Positions 7,150-14,903 of a stretch of 64,000 bases of DNA are shown one piece after another. This DNA is from Chryseobacterium sp. JJR-5R. Its GTDB lineage: Bacteria; Bacteroidota; Bacteroidia; Flavobacteriales; Weeksellaceae. The notes below the pieces were generated by a model. It was not told the DNA's origin, searched no databases, and saw only the letters and a list, made by a program, of their open reading frames with translations. Where the stretch lies: NCBI RefSeq assembly GCF_034047335.1, contig NZ_CP139138.1, positions 1 to 64,000 on the forward strand. Reading direction: 5' to 3'. Position 1 is the first letter of the stretch. Each line of letters opens with the position of its first letter. Both the position numbers and the translations under genes were made by a program.

Positions 7150-8403
7150 ATGTTTGCCCTAGTAGATTGTAATAATTTTTATGCATCCTCAGAAAGAGCC
7201 TTTCAGCCTGAGCTCAATAAAAAGCCTGTAGTTGTTTTATCAAACAACGATGGATGTGTTATTGCAAGAAGTAATGAAGCTAAGGAATTAGGCATTAAAA
7301 TGGGTCTTCCGGCATTTATGCTTAAGAGTTTTATTTCAGATGAACTGCATATTTTTTCCAGCAACTATGAACTATATGACGATATGAGCCGGCGGGTGAT
7401 GAACACACTTTCTGAATTTACTCCGGAGGTAGAAATTTATTCGATTGATGAAATATTTTTAAAGTTCACCGGATTTGAAAATTATGATCTTAATCAATAC
7501 GGGCAAGAAATGAAACGCACGGTTATGAAAAATTGCTGGATTCCGGTTTCTGTTGGTTTTGCTCCGACTAAAGCCCTGGCTAAGGTGGCCAATAAGATCG
7601 CTAAAAAGTTTCCTGAACATCTAAATGGTGTGCATGTTATCGATACTGAAGAAAAGCGGATTAAGGCGCTCAAATGGTTTCCTATTGAAGATGTCTGGGG
7701 AATAGGCCGGCAGCTGTCATTAAAGTTAAGTGGCTGGGGCATTCGCTCGGCTTATGATTTTACGCAGCTGCCGGATTATACAGTCCAAAAGGAACTGAGC
7801 ATTGTAGGCTTACGCTTAAAGAAAGAGTTATCAGGTTTAAACTACCTGGATCTGGAAGAAACACAAAGAAAAAAAGCAATTGCTACGACCAGGAGTTTTG
7901 CCCGTGATGAATATATCTATGATAACTTAATGGAGAGGGTTTCGACGTTCGCGACAAGATGTGCTGAAAAATTAAGAAAGGAAAAGTCATACTGCAGCAA
8001 AGTAGAAGTTTTTTTAATCACCAACCGGTATAAAGAAAATGAGCCACAGTATGGCAATAAGGTAATAATTAATTTGCCCTTTCCCTCTAATTCCAGTATA
8101 ACGATAACCAAATATGCCAGGAAAGCTTTATATATCATATATAAGCAAGGTTACGGATATAAGAAAACAGGGGTAGTTGTTCATGGAATTACTCCTGAAC
8201 CATATAGGCAGGGAAACTTATTTTTAAATGAAGATCACCGGCATGAAAAGCTGATGAAAGTGATGGATTCCCTGAACGTATCAAAATCAGATCCAGTAAT
8301 AGCATTGGCTTCGCAGGACCTGAAAAAAAGAGAAAAAATGTTAAGAGAGAAGCTCTCTCAATGCTACACGACAAAATGGAATGATTTAATTTTAATATCA
8401 TAA
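7150..8403 (+). CDS. umuC: Translesion DNA polymerase V catalytic subunit UmuC
   Basis: 417 residues from the ATG at 7150 (MFALVDCNNFYASSERAF, the canonical Y-family start); the longer frame from 7105 uses a TTG lying by the promoter's TATACCTTT region and is rejected. Catalytic acidic residues are visible: D6 in the first block and D100-E101 in YSIDEIF. A helix-hairpin-helix region (VWGIGRQLSLKL) and a C-terminal UmuC-type little-finger tail follow, with full family length. Y-family polymerases copy past DNA damage and need processed UmuD. The partner umuD follows one base after the stop codon, so the order is umuC-umuD, reversed from E. coli. Confidence 0.92.
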   Translation: MFALVDCNNFYASSERAFQPELNKKPVVVLSNNDGCVIARSNEAKELGIKMGLPAFMLKSFISDELHIFSSNYELYDDMSRRVMNTLSEFTPEVEIYSIDEIFLKFTGFENYDLNQYGQEMKRTVMKNCWIPVSVGFAPTKALAKVANKIAKKFPEHLNGVHVIDTEEKRIKALKWFPIEDVWGIGRQLSLKLSGWGIRSAYDFTQLPDYTVQKELSIVGLRLKKELSGLNYLDLEETQRKKAIATTRSFARDEYIYDNLMERVSTFATRCAEKLRKEKSYCSKVEVFLITNRYKENEPQYGNKVIINLPFPSNSSITITKYARKALYIIYKQGYGYKKTGVVVHGITPEPYRQGNLFLNEDHRHEKLMKVMDSLNVSKSDPVIALASQDLKKREKMLREKLSQCYTTKWNDLILIS

Positions 8404-8404
8404 T

Positions 8405-8887
8405 ATGATTTTAACAAAAGCCAAGGACATATACCAGGAAATCGATTTCTATCCTATAAAGAATGACGGGGATAAATATTATGTTGAATTACATAATGAT
8501 ATAGCTAACGGGTTTCCATCACCTGCAGAAGATTTCTCCGGAAGAAGAATAAGCCTGGACGAGAAGTTTTTATCAAAGCCGGATTCGACCTTCATCGGAA
8601 GGGCAAAAGGCATGTCAAATTATCCCTATATTATGCCCGGCGACTTTATGATCATTAGGTCGGATCTGGAAGCCAAGCATGGAAAATTGGTTATTGTCTA
8701 TATTGCCGGAGAGGGATTTTCTGCAAAAAGAATTGATCTCATAGATAATTGTTTGATATCGCTAAATAAAGATTTTCCGGTGATATGCGTAGAAGCCGAT
8801 GAAATTGTTGAGACCAGGGGAGAAGTAACTGCCGTGTTCAGGGAAACGATAGACTTAGATCATTTTATGAATTTAAATAACCACTGA
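8405..8887 (+). CDS. umuD: UmuD-like S24 peptidase, polymerase V accessory subunit
   Basis: 160 residues. GFPSPAEDF at residues 36-44 aligns with the FPSPA segment of UmuD, putting the self-cleavage site at about N35/G36. The Ser/Lys dyad is visible as S71 in KGMSN (position of the usual G-D-S-M) and K108 in FSAKRI. The aspartate before the serine is replaced by methionine, but the nucleophile and lysine are kept. RecA-stimulated self-cleavage would activate the UmuC upstream. The downstream gene is convergent; a weak shared hairpin lies near 8906-8926. No LexA-type box is obvious before 7150. Confidence 0.88.
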   Translation: MILTKAKDIYQEIDFYPIKNDGDKYYVELHNDIANGFPSPAEDFSGRRISLDEKFLSKPDSTFIGRAKGMSNYPYIMPGDFMIIRSDLEAKHGKLVIVYIAGEGFSAKRIDLIDNCLISLNKDFPVICVEADEIVETRGEVTAVFRETIDLDHFMNLNNH

Positions 8888-8924
8888 TCTTTAACGATTT
8901 CAACTAAACCCAGTATTCCTGTGT

Positions 8925-9644
8925 TTAATTTTCCTCGAATTCCCCCTCACAAACTCCGCATATAATATATAGATCTGGTTTTCCCCAGAGATTAATATTG
9001 CAGTTAGAACAATGGTATTTTGACTTGGAATCTGTATTGGAAACCTTTGCCAGTGGATTTTCTATCGAGAAAGAAGAATACAAAAGCCTTAAGTTATCCT
9101 GATCTTCAGTAGAAGTAGTACCGATAATTTCTTCTTGTTCTTCAGGAAAATTGAAGTTAAGTAATTTAATATTGGTCGTCCTGTCATACCAGAGCTTTTC
9201 AAACTTTGGATTTTTGACCAGGCTTTTACAAGTCTCTATAAATGGATATTCCATCATCTGTTGTCCTGTTTTCTTGCATCCCGGGTTTCCTGTATTGGAT
9301 GGCATCAGGCCGATGGAAACCATTTTGTTCCCCCACTCTTTATTATGGTAAGTTCTTCTACTTTCCTTGCCAAAATGGTTCTGCCATAAATGGCACATCT
9401 CATGAACAACGGTCTGGAGCATTTCAATTAGAGGATATTTACTAAAGAACATCGGATTAATAGCGAGTTCATCAGTTTCTATATTTTCTTTATTGACCCA
9501 CCGCTTAGAAGAGTAATAACCAAAGGTCCTGTTTTTTCTTGTTATGACGATCATGCAGCTAGGTAATTCATTATTATAGAGGGTATGATTAAAGTGATCA
9601 TAAATGAATTGGAAAAGCGTATAAAATTCAAGTGTTGGCTTCAT
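8925..9644 (-). CDS. SprT-like zinc metallopeptidase
   Basis: 239 residues. The zinc-binding HEMCH motif is at residues 81-85 in VVHEMCHLWQNHFG, with the SprT-like N-terminal helix block (FQFIYDHFNHTLYNNELP) and a C-terminal zinc ribbon (CSNC ... CGVC). SprT/Spartan proteins cleave DNA-protein crosslinks; on plasmids they may help clear protein adducts or covalently bound relaxase-type products. Standing opposite umuCD it makes this a small DNA-damage-tolerance island. Full-length, no missing key residue. Confidence 0.85.
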   Translation of the reverse strand: MKPTLEFYTLFQFIYDHFNHTLYNNELPSCMIVITRKNRTFGYYSSKRWVNKENIETDELAINPMFFSKYPLIEMLQTVVHEMCHLWQNHFGKESRRTYHNKEWGNKMVSIGLMPSNTGNPGCKKTGQQMMEYPFIETCKSLVKNPKFEKLWYDRTTNIKLLNFNFPEEQEEIIGTTSTEDQDNLRLLYSSFSIENPLAKVSNTDSKSKYHCSNCNINLWGKPDLYIICGVCEGEFEEN

Positions 9645-9726
9645 GATAAAAATTGTATTGTACGATAAAAATATATTATTTCTTTTTTTTTCTGCAAATT
9701 TTTATTTTTCAATAAGGTATTTTCCA

Positions 9727-10076
9727 GTTAGATGTTTTCGGGGGTAGGTAAAATTTCCCTAGGTGGATGCTTTCAGGGGTAGGGAAAATTTCCCCAAGTG
9801 GATGTTTTCAGGGGTAGGTATAATTTCCCCAGGTAGATATTTCGGGGGATAGGTATAATTTCCCCAGTTAGATGTTTTCGGGGGTAGGTAAAATTTCCCT
9901 AGGTGGATACTTTCAGGGGTAGGTAAAATTTCCCCAGGTGGATGTTTTCAGGGGTAGGTATAATTTCCCCAGTTAGATGTTTTCGGGGGTAGGTAAAATT
10001 TCCCCAGGTGGATGCTTTCAGGGGTAGGGAAAATTTCTCCAGGTAGATGTTTTCGAGGGTAGGGAAAATTTCCCCT
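9727..10076. repeat. Ten 35-bp tandem repeats
   Basis: Exactly 350 bp: ten consecutive 35-bp units with no gap, consensus starting GGTGGATGTTTTC and ending AATTTCCCCA. Variants of the first bases (GGTGG, GTTAG, GGTAG) recur in a pattern, as if a multi-unit block had duplicated. Each unit contains an imperfect palindrome GGGGTAGG-N(4-6)-TTTCCCC. The array is non-coding and lies between the SprT-like gene and the mobilisation region, so a role as protein-binding array for transfer, partition or incompatibility is plausible but unproven. Confidence 0.9.
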
Positions 10077-10114
10077 GGTTATGAATGGTAATTTTTATGT
10101 GCTCAATTTACATA

Positions 10115-10135
10115 CCTAGGGAATTTTTCCCTAGG
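10115..10135. repeat. Perfect 9-bp-arm palindrome beside the 35-bp array
   Basis: CCTAGGGAA / TTT / TTCCCTAGG. The arms echo the TTTCCCTAGG junctions inside the 35-bp repeats, so the same protein may bind both. It could also be the core of an oriT hairpin. Confidence 0.6.
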
Positions 10136-10360
10136 ATATTATCAAAAATAGACCTCTTGAACGATTTTTTGCACTTCTCAATGTATTGTATGACAATTGT
10201 TTAATACTTAAATTTAGGATTTAACAGCAATGAACTATTTTTTTTCTTTTTCTGTATCAATTTTTTTTAAGGTACAATTCTATAGCTCAAAAGGCTAATT
10301 TACAATTTATAACCATTGGTTATCATGTCTTTATGAAAAATCCACTGTCAGTAGACATCA

Positions 10361-10447
10361 TTTCCAGAGCTCTGGAAAAAAACGACTTGCGCGAGTTGCA
10401 AGATGTGTCTTTGTACCCACAATTTCTCCGAAATTTTGGTACAAAGA
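10361..10447. other. Paired palindromes, oriT candidate
   Basis: An 18-bp perfect palindrome (TTTCCAGAGCTCTGGAAA, 10361-10378) is followed at 10408-10447 by a large hairpin: TCTTTGTACC pairs with GGTACAAAGA, enclosing AATTTC-TCC-GAAATT. A GC-rich clamp region and a poly-T/poly-G stretch follow (10455-10480). Such inverted repeats 500 bp upstream of MobC/relaxase genes are where nic sites usually lie. A 68-codon frame running through here (10333-10539) shows no protein features. The nick site itself is not identified. Confidence 0.45.
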
Positions 10448-10815
10448 CGATCTCGCCTTTTTTTCAAAAAGGGGGAAAAGGGTTCGGAACTCACCTTTTT
10501 TTATGCCGGATATTTACGATGGCAAATAAAACAGTTTAAATGGCAGTACAGAAACATAATCGTAGAAATTCCGTCAAATTAAAATCCTTAAATTCTACAT
10601 TCTGAAATTACTTTTCTTTTTAATTTTCATATGTAACAATGAATCTGTAAACTTTATAGAGTACTAAAGTTCCAGACTTATGATTGGTAGATTGAATGCC
10701 ATCAAAGAGATTAAAAATTTTGCACATATTTCCTAAAACTCATCGCATTTCTTTTTTCGTATGTTATATTAATTCATTACGGAGAGAATAATATTTCCTT
10801 AGAAACTGTTAAATG
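10448..10815. other. Non-coding stretch upstream of mob operon
   Basis: No gene, terminator with clear stem, or repeat family was recognised between the oriT candidate and the paired operator at 10816-10846, apart from a T-rich/G-rich patch at 10457-10480. Confidence 0.4.
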
Positions 10816-10846
10816 TATTATTTAGCACCTTTTAGTATCATTTAGC
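10816..10846 (+). promoter_or_regulatory. Paired operator TATYATTTAGC, 20-bp phase, before mob/tra operon
   Basis: TATTATTTAGC at 10816 and TATCATTTAGC at 10836 are spaced exactly 20 bp start to start. The same two variants, in swapped order and with the same 20-bp phase, precede the operon at 29370 (29261 and 29281). This is about 100 bp upstream of the first mobilisation gene. A shared regulator of both conjugation operons is the simplest reading. Confidence 0.6.
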
Positions 10847-10944
10847 CCATGTCCGGCCACATTGCTTGCCAATAATAAAATAATCTTTCAATTTTGACTC
10901 GTCAAACAGTTAATAATCAAGCTTTCTGATTAAAGATAATAGGA

Positions 10945-11298
10945 ATGGAGAAAAGTACAGCAATGATAAAATTTAGAATCAAAGAAAGCAAAAAGAAGCA
11001 ATGGAAAAAAATGTGTTTGGAAAGAAATATATCACTTACACAGCTAATCATTGATTCTGTTGAAGACCGGCCGAAGGAAGATGACCGGAGAAAAATATTG
11101 AAGTTCATTAAAGAGCAGGATAATATTTTTATAAAAATAGAGACCAACATTAACCAAGTCGCAAGACTTGCCAATGCACAAAAATCCATTCCCGACCAGG
11201 TCCTGAAAAACTTTACACTACAGGTTACAGAAGTAAAAAAATTAAAGGAAAAACAAAATGAAACTTTCAGGAATATTCATGCAATACTTTCAAAATGA
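10945..11298 (+). CDS. MobC-like relaxosome accessory protein
   Basis: 117 residues. The N-terminal part (MIKFRIKESKKKQWKKMCLERNISLTQLI, given here only as a ribbon-helix-helix-like beginning near residues 7-35) precedes ETNINQVARLANA at about residues 67-79, the N-(I/L)-N-Q-(V/I)-A-R signature of MobC family relaxosome proteins. These proteins bind oriT and help the relaxase open DNA. The gene overlaps the relaxase start by 4 bp (ATGA), so they are coupled. Confidence 0.8.
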   Translation: MEKSTAMIKFRIKESKKKQWKKMCLERNISLTQLIIDSVEDRPKEDDRRKILKFIKEQDNIFIKIETNINQVARLANAQKSIPDQVLKNFTLQVTEVKKLKEKQNETFRNIHAILSK

Positions 11299-12752
11299 TC
11301 GTGAAGATAATGGCATCTGCGGGTGCTTCATTTCCCGGGGTAAAATATAATGACAAAAAAATAGAAGGCGGAAAAGGTGAGTTGATGATGATGAAAAATT
11401 TCCCGTCTTATATCAGTGAAAAAAGCAGCATGGAAGATGTCAAAGGGCATTTGGCACTGGTCTCAAAAAGCGAGAAAACAAAAAAGCCCCAGTTCCATGC
11501 AGCGATCTCGACAAAGTTTCGGGAGCATACCAAGGAAGAGCTGACAAAAGTGGCTGACAAATTTATGCAAGAGATGGGCTATGGTGGCCAGCCGTTTATT
11601 GTGGTCTTCCACAATGATACCGAAAACAACCATATCCATATTGTTTCTACCAGGGTAGAAGAGGAAACCGGGAAAAAGATTGATGACAGTTTTGAAAAGC
11701 TTAAATCCCAAAAGGCTATAAGCAAGGTCATGGAAGAGATGTATGGGATCAATACAGAGCGAAAGATTGAAAAGCTGCTGAGTTATCAATGTAGTTCACT
11801 AAAACAGATGGAACTGGTATTGGAAAAAAGCGGTTTCCAGTTTTTGCAGGATAAGGAGGATGAAAATAAAATGGATATCGTAAAAAACGGAGTGAAAGAA
11901 CAATCAATTGCCAAAGATCAGATTATTCTAAAACTATTTGTACATGATCCAAGGTCCAGGCAGATCAAGGCTATTCTATCAAAATACAAAGACAGGTATT
12001 CGAACAAGGTTTTCAAAGTAGAAGATTCCCGGAAACGTGATTCTGTACTTCCAGTAGAAAGGCAAGAGACAGAAAGCAAGGCTAAGATCGAGTTTGATAG
12101 TGAGCTGCAGAAAAGTTTAAGGGAGAAATTCGGGATCGAAGTGGTGTTCCATCACAAAGATGGGCAAAGGCCTTTCGGGTATTCGGTTATCGATCATAAG
12201 ACCGGATCGGTGTACAAAGGAAGCGATCTTTTGAAAATGGATAAGGTATTTGAGCTGACTTCAGAAACAATAGATAAAAAGCTTTATGAAAGCCTGAAGG
12301 ATTTTAATATATCTGATAAGACTTCTAAGGATATCCTAATGAAATATATCCAGGATAAATATCCGGACAATGTCCCTAAGGATTTTATGCTTTTTGAGAG
12401 CAGAAGAAGAAAAACCAAAGAAGTATTCAAAGCGGTAAGGGATGATGTTAAAGAGTACCTGAAGCATCAGAACCGAGAAGATGTCCATATCATGAAATCT
12501 GAATCCGGAGGTTATTACGTGATTCACGCAAATCATCATTATGTCGGGGATTTGAATTCCATTCTGGGTGAAAAAGTACACCAGGAGTTTTTGCATCCTG
12601 AGCAAAACCAGGATACGGGAAAAGATAATTTAAAAGAGTTCAGCAAAAGTATCGGTGATCTTCTTTACCAGCTGGGCAGATCTTCCGGAGGATCCGCGAA
12701 GGATCCTATGGAAAACGAAGAGAAGAAGAGACGTAAAAGAAAAAAGAAATAA
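11295..12752 (+). CDS. Relaxase / mobilisation nuclease (MobA/VirD2 type)
   Basis: 485 residues. The metal-binding triad is clear: H106 and H113-x-H115 in HNDTENNHIHIVSTR. An N-terminal Tyr (Y18 in FPGVKYND) is the candidate nucleophile, in the position used by PF03432 relaxases. The enzyme nicks oriT, stays covalently attached to the 5' end and is carried to the recipient. The C-terminal half is charged and less conserved and ends in a Lys/Arg-rich tail. It is followed two bases later by the ParA-like gene. Confidence 0.88.
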   Translation: MIVKIMASAGASFPGVKYNDKKIEGGKGELMMMKNFPSYISEKSSMEDVKGHLALVSKSEKTKKPQFHAAISTKFREHTKEELTKVADKFMQEMGYGGQPFIVVFHNDTENNHIHIVSTRVEEETGKKIDDSFEKLKSQKAISKVMEEMYGINTERKIEKLLSYQCSSLKQMELVLEKSGFQFLQDKEDENKMDIVKNGVKEQSIAKDQIILKLFVHDPRSRQIKAILSKYKDRYSNKVFKVEDSRKRDSVLPVERQETESKAKIEFDSELQKSLREKFGIEVVFHHKDGQRPFGYSVIDHKTGSVYKGSDLLKMDKVFELTSETIDKKLYESLKDFNISDKTSKDILMKYIQDKYPDNVPKDFMLFESRRRKTKEVFKAVRDDVKEYLKHQNREDVHIMKSESGGYYVIHANHHYVGDLNSILGEKVHQEFLHPEQNQDTGKDNLKEFSKSIGDLLYQLGRSSGGSAKDPMENEEKKRRKRKKK

Positions 12753-12754
12753 AA

Positions 12755-13402
12755 ATGATTATCACATTCGCAAGCCAAAAAGGAGGAGCAGGGAAAACAA
12801 CACTATCCATTGCCTTCTGTAATTATATAACTGAAATTACTGATAGGAAAATCCATGTATATGATTTCGATTTTCAGAAATCATTTTATAATAAGTGGTT
12901 AGAAGATGAACTGCTTGAGCAGCCCCAGCTCTATGAGGTCGAGCAAATAGGAGAAGGCGAGAATCCTTTTTCTGATCTGGAAAGTATTATCGCTGCAAAG
13001 GAAAGCCAGGACCTTTATATTTTCGATTTAGCAGGAACGCTGGATGAGAAGTATAGTGATCTGCTAATCTACAGTGATTTTATCACTATTCCATTTGAAT
13101 ATTCCGATGTCTCAGTAAAGTCAACATTAGTGTTTGTAAATCTATTGGGATTCATTCAAAGTGAGGCCTATAGGATATTCATTCGTTCTAAATACGATAA
13201 AGGATATAATTACCTTAACCAGAAACCAATGGATGAAGAAATTTCAAAATATGGAATCCTGATTGGGCAGCCGGTCTATAAAAGGAACTGTCTTCAGACG
13301 ATCAATACCAGGAAGCTTACTTATGAGCAGCGACTTGCAATAAACAACTCTTTTAATGAAATAATTAATTATATCAATGAAACATTACAAATTACCCTTT
13401 AG
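12755..13402 (+). CDS. traA: ParA/MinD-type ATPase, TraA-like
   Basis: 215 residues beginning MIITFASQKGGAGKTT, the deviant Walker A of ParA family proteins (KGGAGKTT at 9-16). The Walker A' aspartates (VYDFDFQKS) and Walker B (YIFDLAGT) are visible. In Bacteroides conjugative transposons the first tra gene is a ParA-like TraA; the location at the head of the tra genes supports that name over a partition role, and no obvious ParB is next to it. Overlaps the next gene by 26 bp. Confidence 0.8.
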   Translation: MIITFASQKGGAGKTTLSIAFCNYITEITDRKIHVYDFDFQKSFYNKWLEDELLEQPQLYEVEQIGEGENPFSDLESIIAAKESQDLYIFDLAGTLDEKYSDLLIYSDFITIPFEYSDVSVKSTLVFVNLLGFIQSEAYRIFIRSKYDKGYNYLNQKPMDEEISKYGILIGQPVYKRNCLQTINTRKLTYEQRLAINNSFNEIINYINETLQITL

Positions 13403-13667
13403 TATCCGACTGGATAGAAAATACAATGAGGTCAATATCGAAAAATTTCTAGTTGAAAGAGAAGAGTTCAAGGAAGCACGTGAAAACCGCATGATTGAGA
13501 TGGATAATGACGTGCATATCGAATATGGCAAATTCCAGACTTATAATGTTGACCGTAGCGTAATTATGGACCTGGCCCTTCGGTATGCTATGGGAAAACA
13601 GGAGTTCCGGAAACTGGCAGCCCAGGTGATCGATCATAAAAAAACTTATATACTCAACAAGCAATGA
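13377..13667 (+). CDS. Small protein following TraA, possibly ParB/TraB-position factor
   Basis: 96 residues, charged, with a long helix (EREEFKEARENRMIEM) and a second helical block. There is no membrane span. It overlaps traA by 26 bp and the next gene by 4 bp. Position suggests a partner of the ParA-like ATPase; no family recognised. Confidence 0.55.
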   Translation: MKHYKLPFSIRLDRKYNEVNIEKFLVEREEFKEARENRMIEMDNDVHIEYGKFQTYNVDRSVIMDLALRYAMGKQEFRKLAAQVIDHKKTYILNKQ

Positions 13668-14206
13668 TAAAAGGCGTACTTATTCTTTTAGGTGTTTATT
13701 TCCTGTATTACGGAACAAACATAATCTATGATCTGTTTTTGAAAAAAGATAAAACAGTAGAAACTGATGTTTCGGAAGAATTTTCTTTAGAGGAAGTGGC
13801 CGGGCAACAGCATACGATTGCCCAGGTTCAGATCGAAGACGTGGAAAATGTCAAGATGCCTGATTCTTTTGTAACCAATGGATTCCAAAGTAAGGATGAC
13901 ATGATAGAATCTGCAAGACCTGACCTGGAAGATTTAAGAAACCGTTTTGAAGCTGAACAGGATATGGACGAGGAGATAAGAGAGGCTCCTATATTCCGTG
14001 AAGCTGAAGATAAGCAAGCTGTTTCAAAACCAAGTAACCATACTCAGGAAGAAACTGAAGAACCAATGACTAACGATACTGTTCTAACACAGAAAGAGCA
14101 GCCGGAGCCGAAAAAAAATGATTGGCAGGAAATGCTTAGAATGTCTGAGACCTCCGTACAGCTGGTCGCCAATTATGAAGGACAGAAAGTCTATTCAATC
14201 ATATAA
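13664..14206 (+). CDS. Single-span membrane protein with acidic tail (TraD-position)
   Basis: 180 residues: an N-terminal membrane helix (residues 2-20, IKGVLILLGVYFLYYGTNII) followed by a long, acidic, probably disordered region rich in Glu/Gln/Thr and a short conserved-looking C-terminal block (WQEMLRMSETSVQLVANYEG). It lies between the ParA-like gene cluster and the pilin-like traE, where Bacteroidota tra operons carry TraC/TraD proteins. Function unknown. Confidence 0.55.
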   Translation: MIKGVLILLGVYFLYYGTNIIYDLFLKKDKTVETDVSEEFSLEEVAGQQHTIAQVQIEDVENVKMPDSFVTNGFQSKDDMIESARPDLEDLRNRFEAEQDMDEEIREAPIFREAEDKQAVSKPSNHTQEETEEPMTNDTVLTQKEQPEPKKNDWQEMLRMSETSVQLVANYEGQKVYSII

Positions 14207-14254
14207 TACATTTATTCAATACATATTTCAACTTAATTTTTAAATTTTTTTAAC

Positions 14255-14578
14255 ATGATGAAAAATCATTCCAATCAACAGACAACAATGAAAAAAGTGT
14301 TAACCCTGGCTCTAATTGTTTTGGCAATGACCCCGATGCTGGCCCAGGGAGGAGCCTCGGCCATTTCCAATGCGGCCAGTACCATCAAGGATTACTGGGA
14401 TCCGATCAAGCTGATCTTAAATGCCGTAGGGGGCCTAGTAGGATTTATCGGGGGTTTAAGAGTGTATAATAAATGGAGCAACGGAGACCAGGATATCAAC
14501 AAGGAGATCCTGGGCTACGGAGGAGCGATGATTTTCCTTCTGGTCGTTCCTCAATTTGTTACCGCATTCTTCAATTAA
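14255..14578 (+). CDS. traE: TraE, DUF4134 (VirB2 pilin-like) protein
   Basis: 107 residues with a signal-peptide-like N-terminus (MKKVLTLALIVLAMTPMLAQ, the second in-frame ATG at 14288) then two hydrophobic helices separated by NKWSNGDQDINKEI, ending VVPQFVTAFFN. This is the DUF4134/TraE pattern of Bacteroidota conjugation systems, thought to be the pilin-like VirB2 counterpart. TraF follows immediately, as in CTnDOT-type operons. Confidence 0.85.
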   Translation: MMKNHSNQQTTMKKVLTLALIVLAMTPMLAQGGASAISNAASTIKDYWDPIKLILNAVGGLVGFIGGLRVYNKWSNGDQDINKEILGYGGAMIFLLVVPQFVTAFFN

Positions 14579-14579
14579 T

Positions 14580-14903
14580 ATGGGGTTCTATTTGTATAAG
14601 GGGCTTAAAAAGCCCCTTTTATTTTTCGGACTTAAGGGCAAGTACATTTTTTATGCGGTAGGAATAATCGCAGTAGGGGTATTGGCAGCGCTTATCCTTT
14701 CCAAGTTCGGACTACTGGGATCACTACTGGGACTGGGCCTTACTGCAGGAGGTGTTTTTCTTATTTTCAAGAGGCAGGATAAGCACGGCCTTTATAATAA
14801 GACCAAGAATTTTGACGAGATTCTAATCTTTCCAAAGAATAACAAAAGACTATTGAAATATAGTAAATCCAAAAGCAATGAAAACAAAAAAGCAGACATT
14901 TAA
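14580..14903 (+). CDS. traF: TraF, DUF4133 (VirB3-like) protein
   Basis: 107 residues from ATG 14580 (MGFYLYKGLKKPLLFFGLKG); the longer frame from 14556 overlaps traE and is rejected. YxLYKGLKKPLxxxGLKGKY is the typical DUF4133 start, followed by two membrane helices and a basic C-terminus. It is the VirB3-like inner-membrane component that works with the TraG ATPase. Overlaps traG by 26 bp. Confidence 0.85.
   Translation: MGFYLYKGLKKPLLFFGLKGKYIFYAVGIIAVGVLAALILSKFGLLGSLLGLGLTAGGVFLIFKRQDKHGLYNKTKNFDEILIFPKNNKRLLKYSKSKSNENKKADI

Noticed and set aside
9727..10076. CRISPR array
   Set aside because: Units are contiguous 35-bp tandem copies without unique spacers and no cas genes are present.
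10333..10539. 68-codon frame
   Set aside because: Runs through strong palindromes in the oriT candidate, has no domain or start context.
12755..13402. Plasmid partition ParA
   Set aside because: It is embedded between the relaxase and tra genes, the place of TraA in related elements, and there is no clear ParB or parS nearby; partition is still possible but not preferred.
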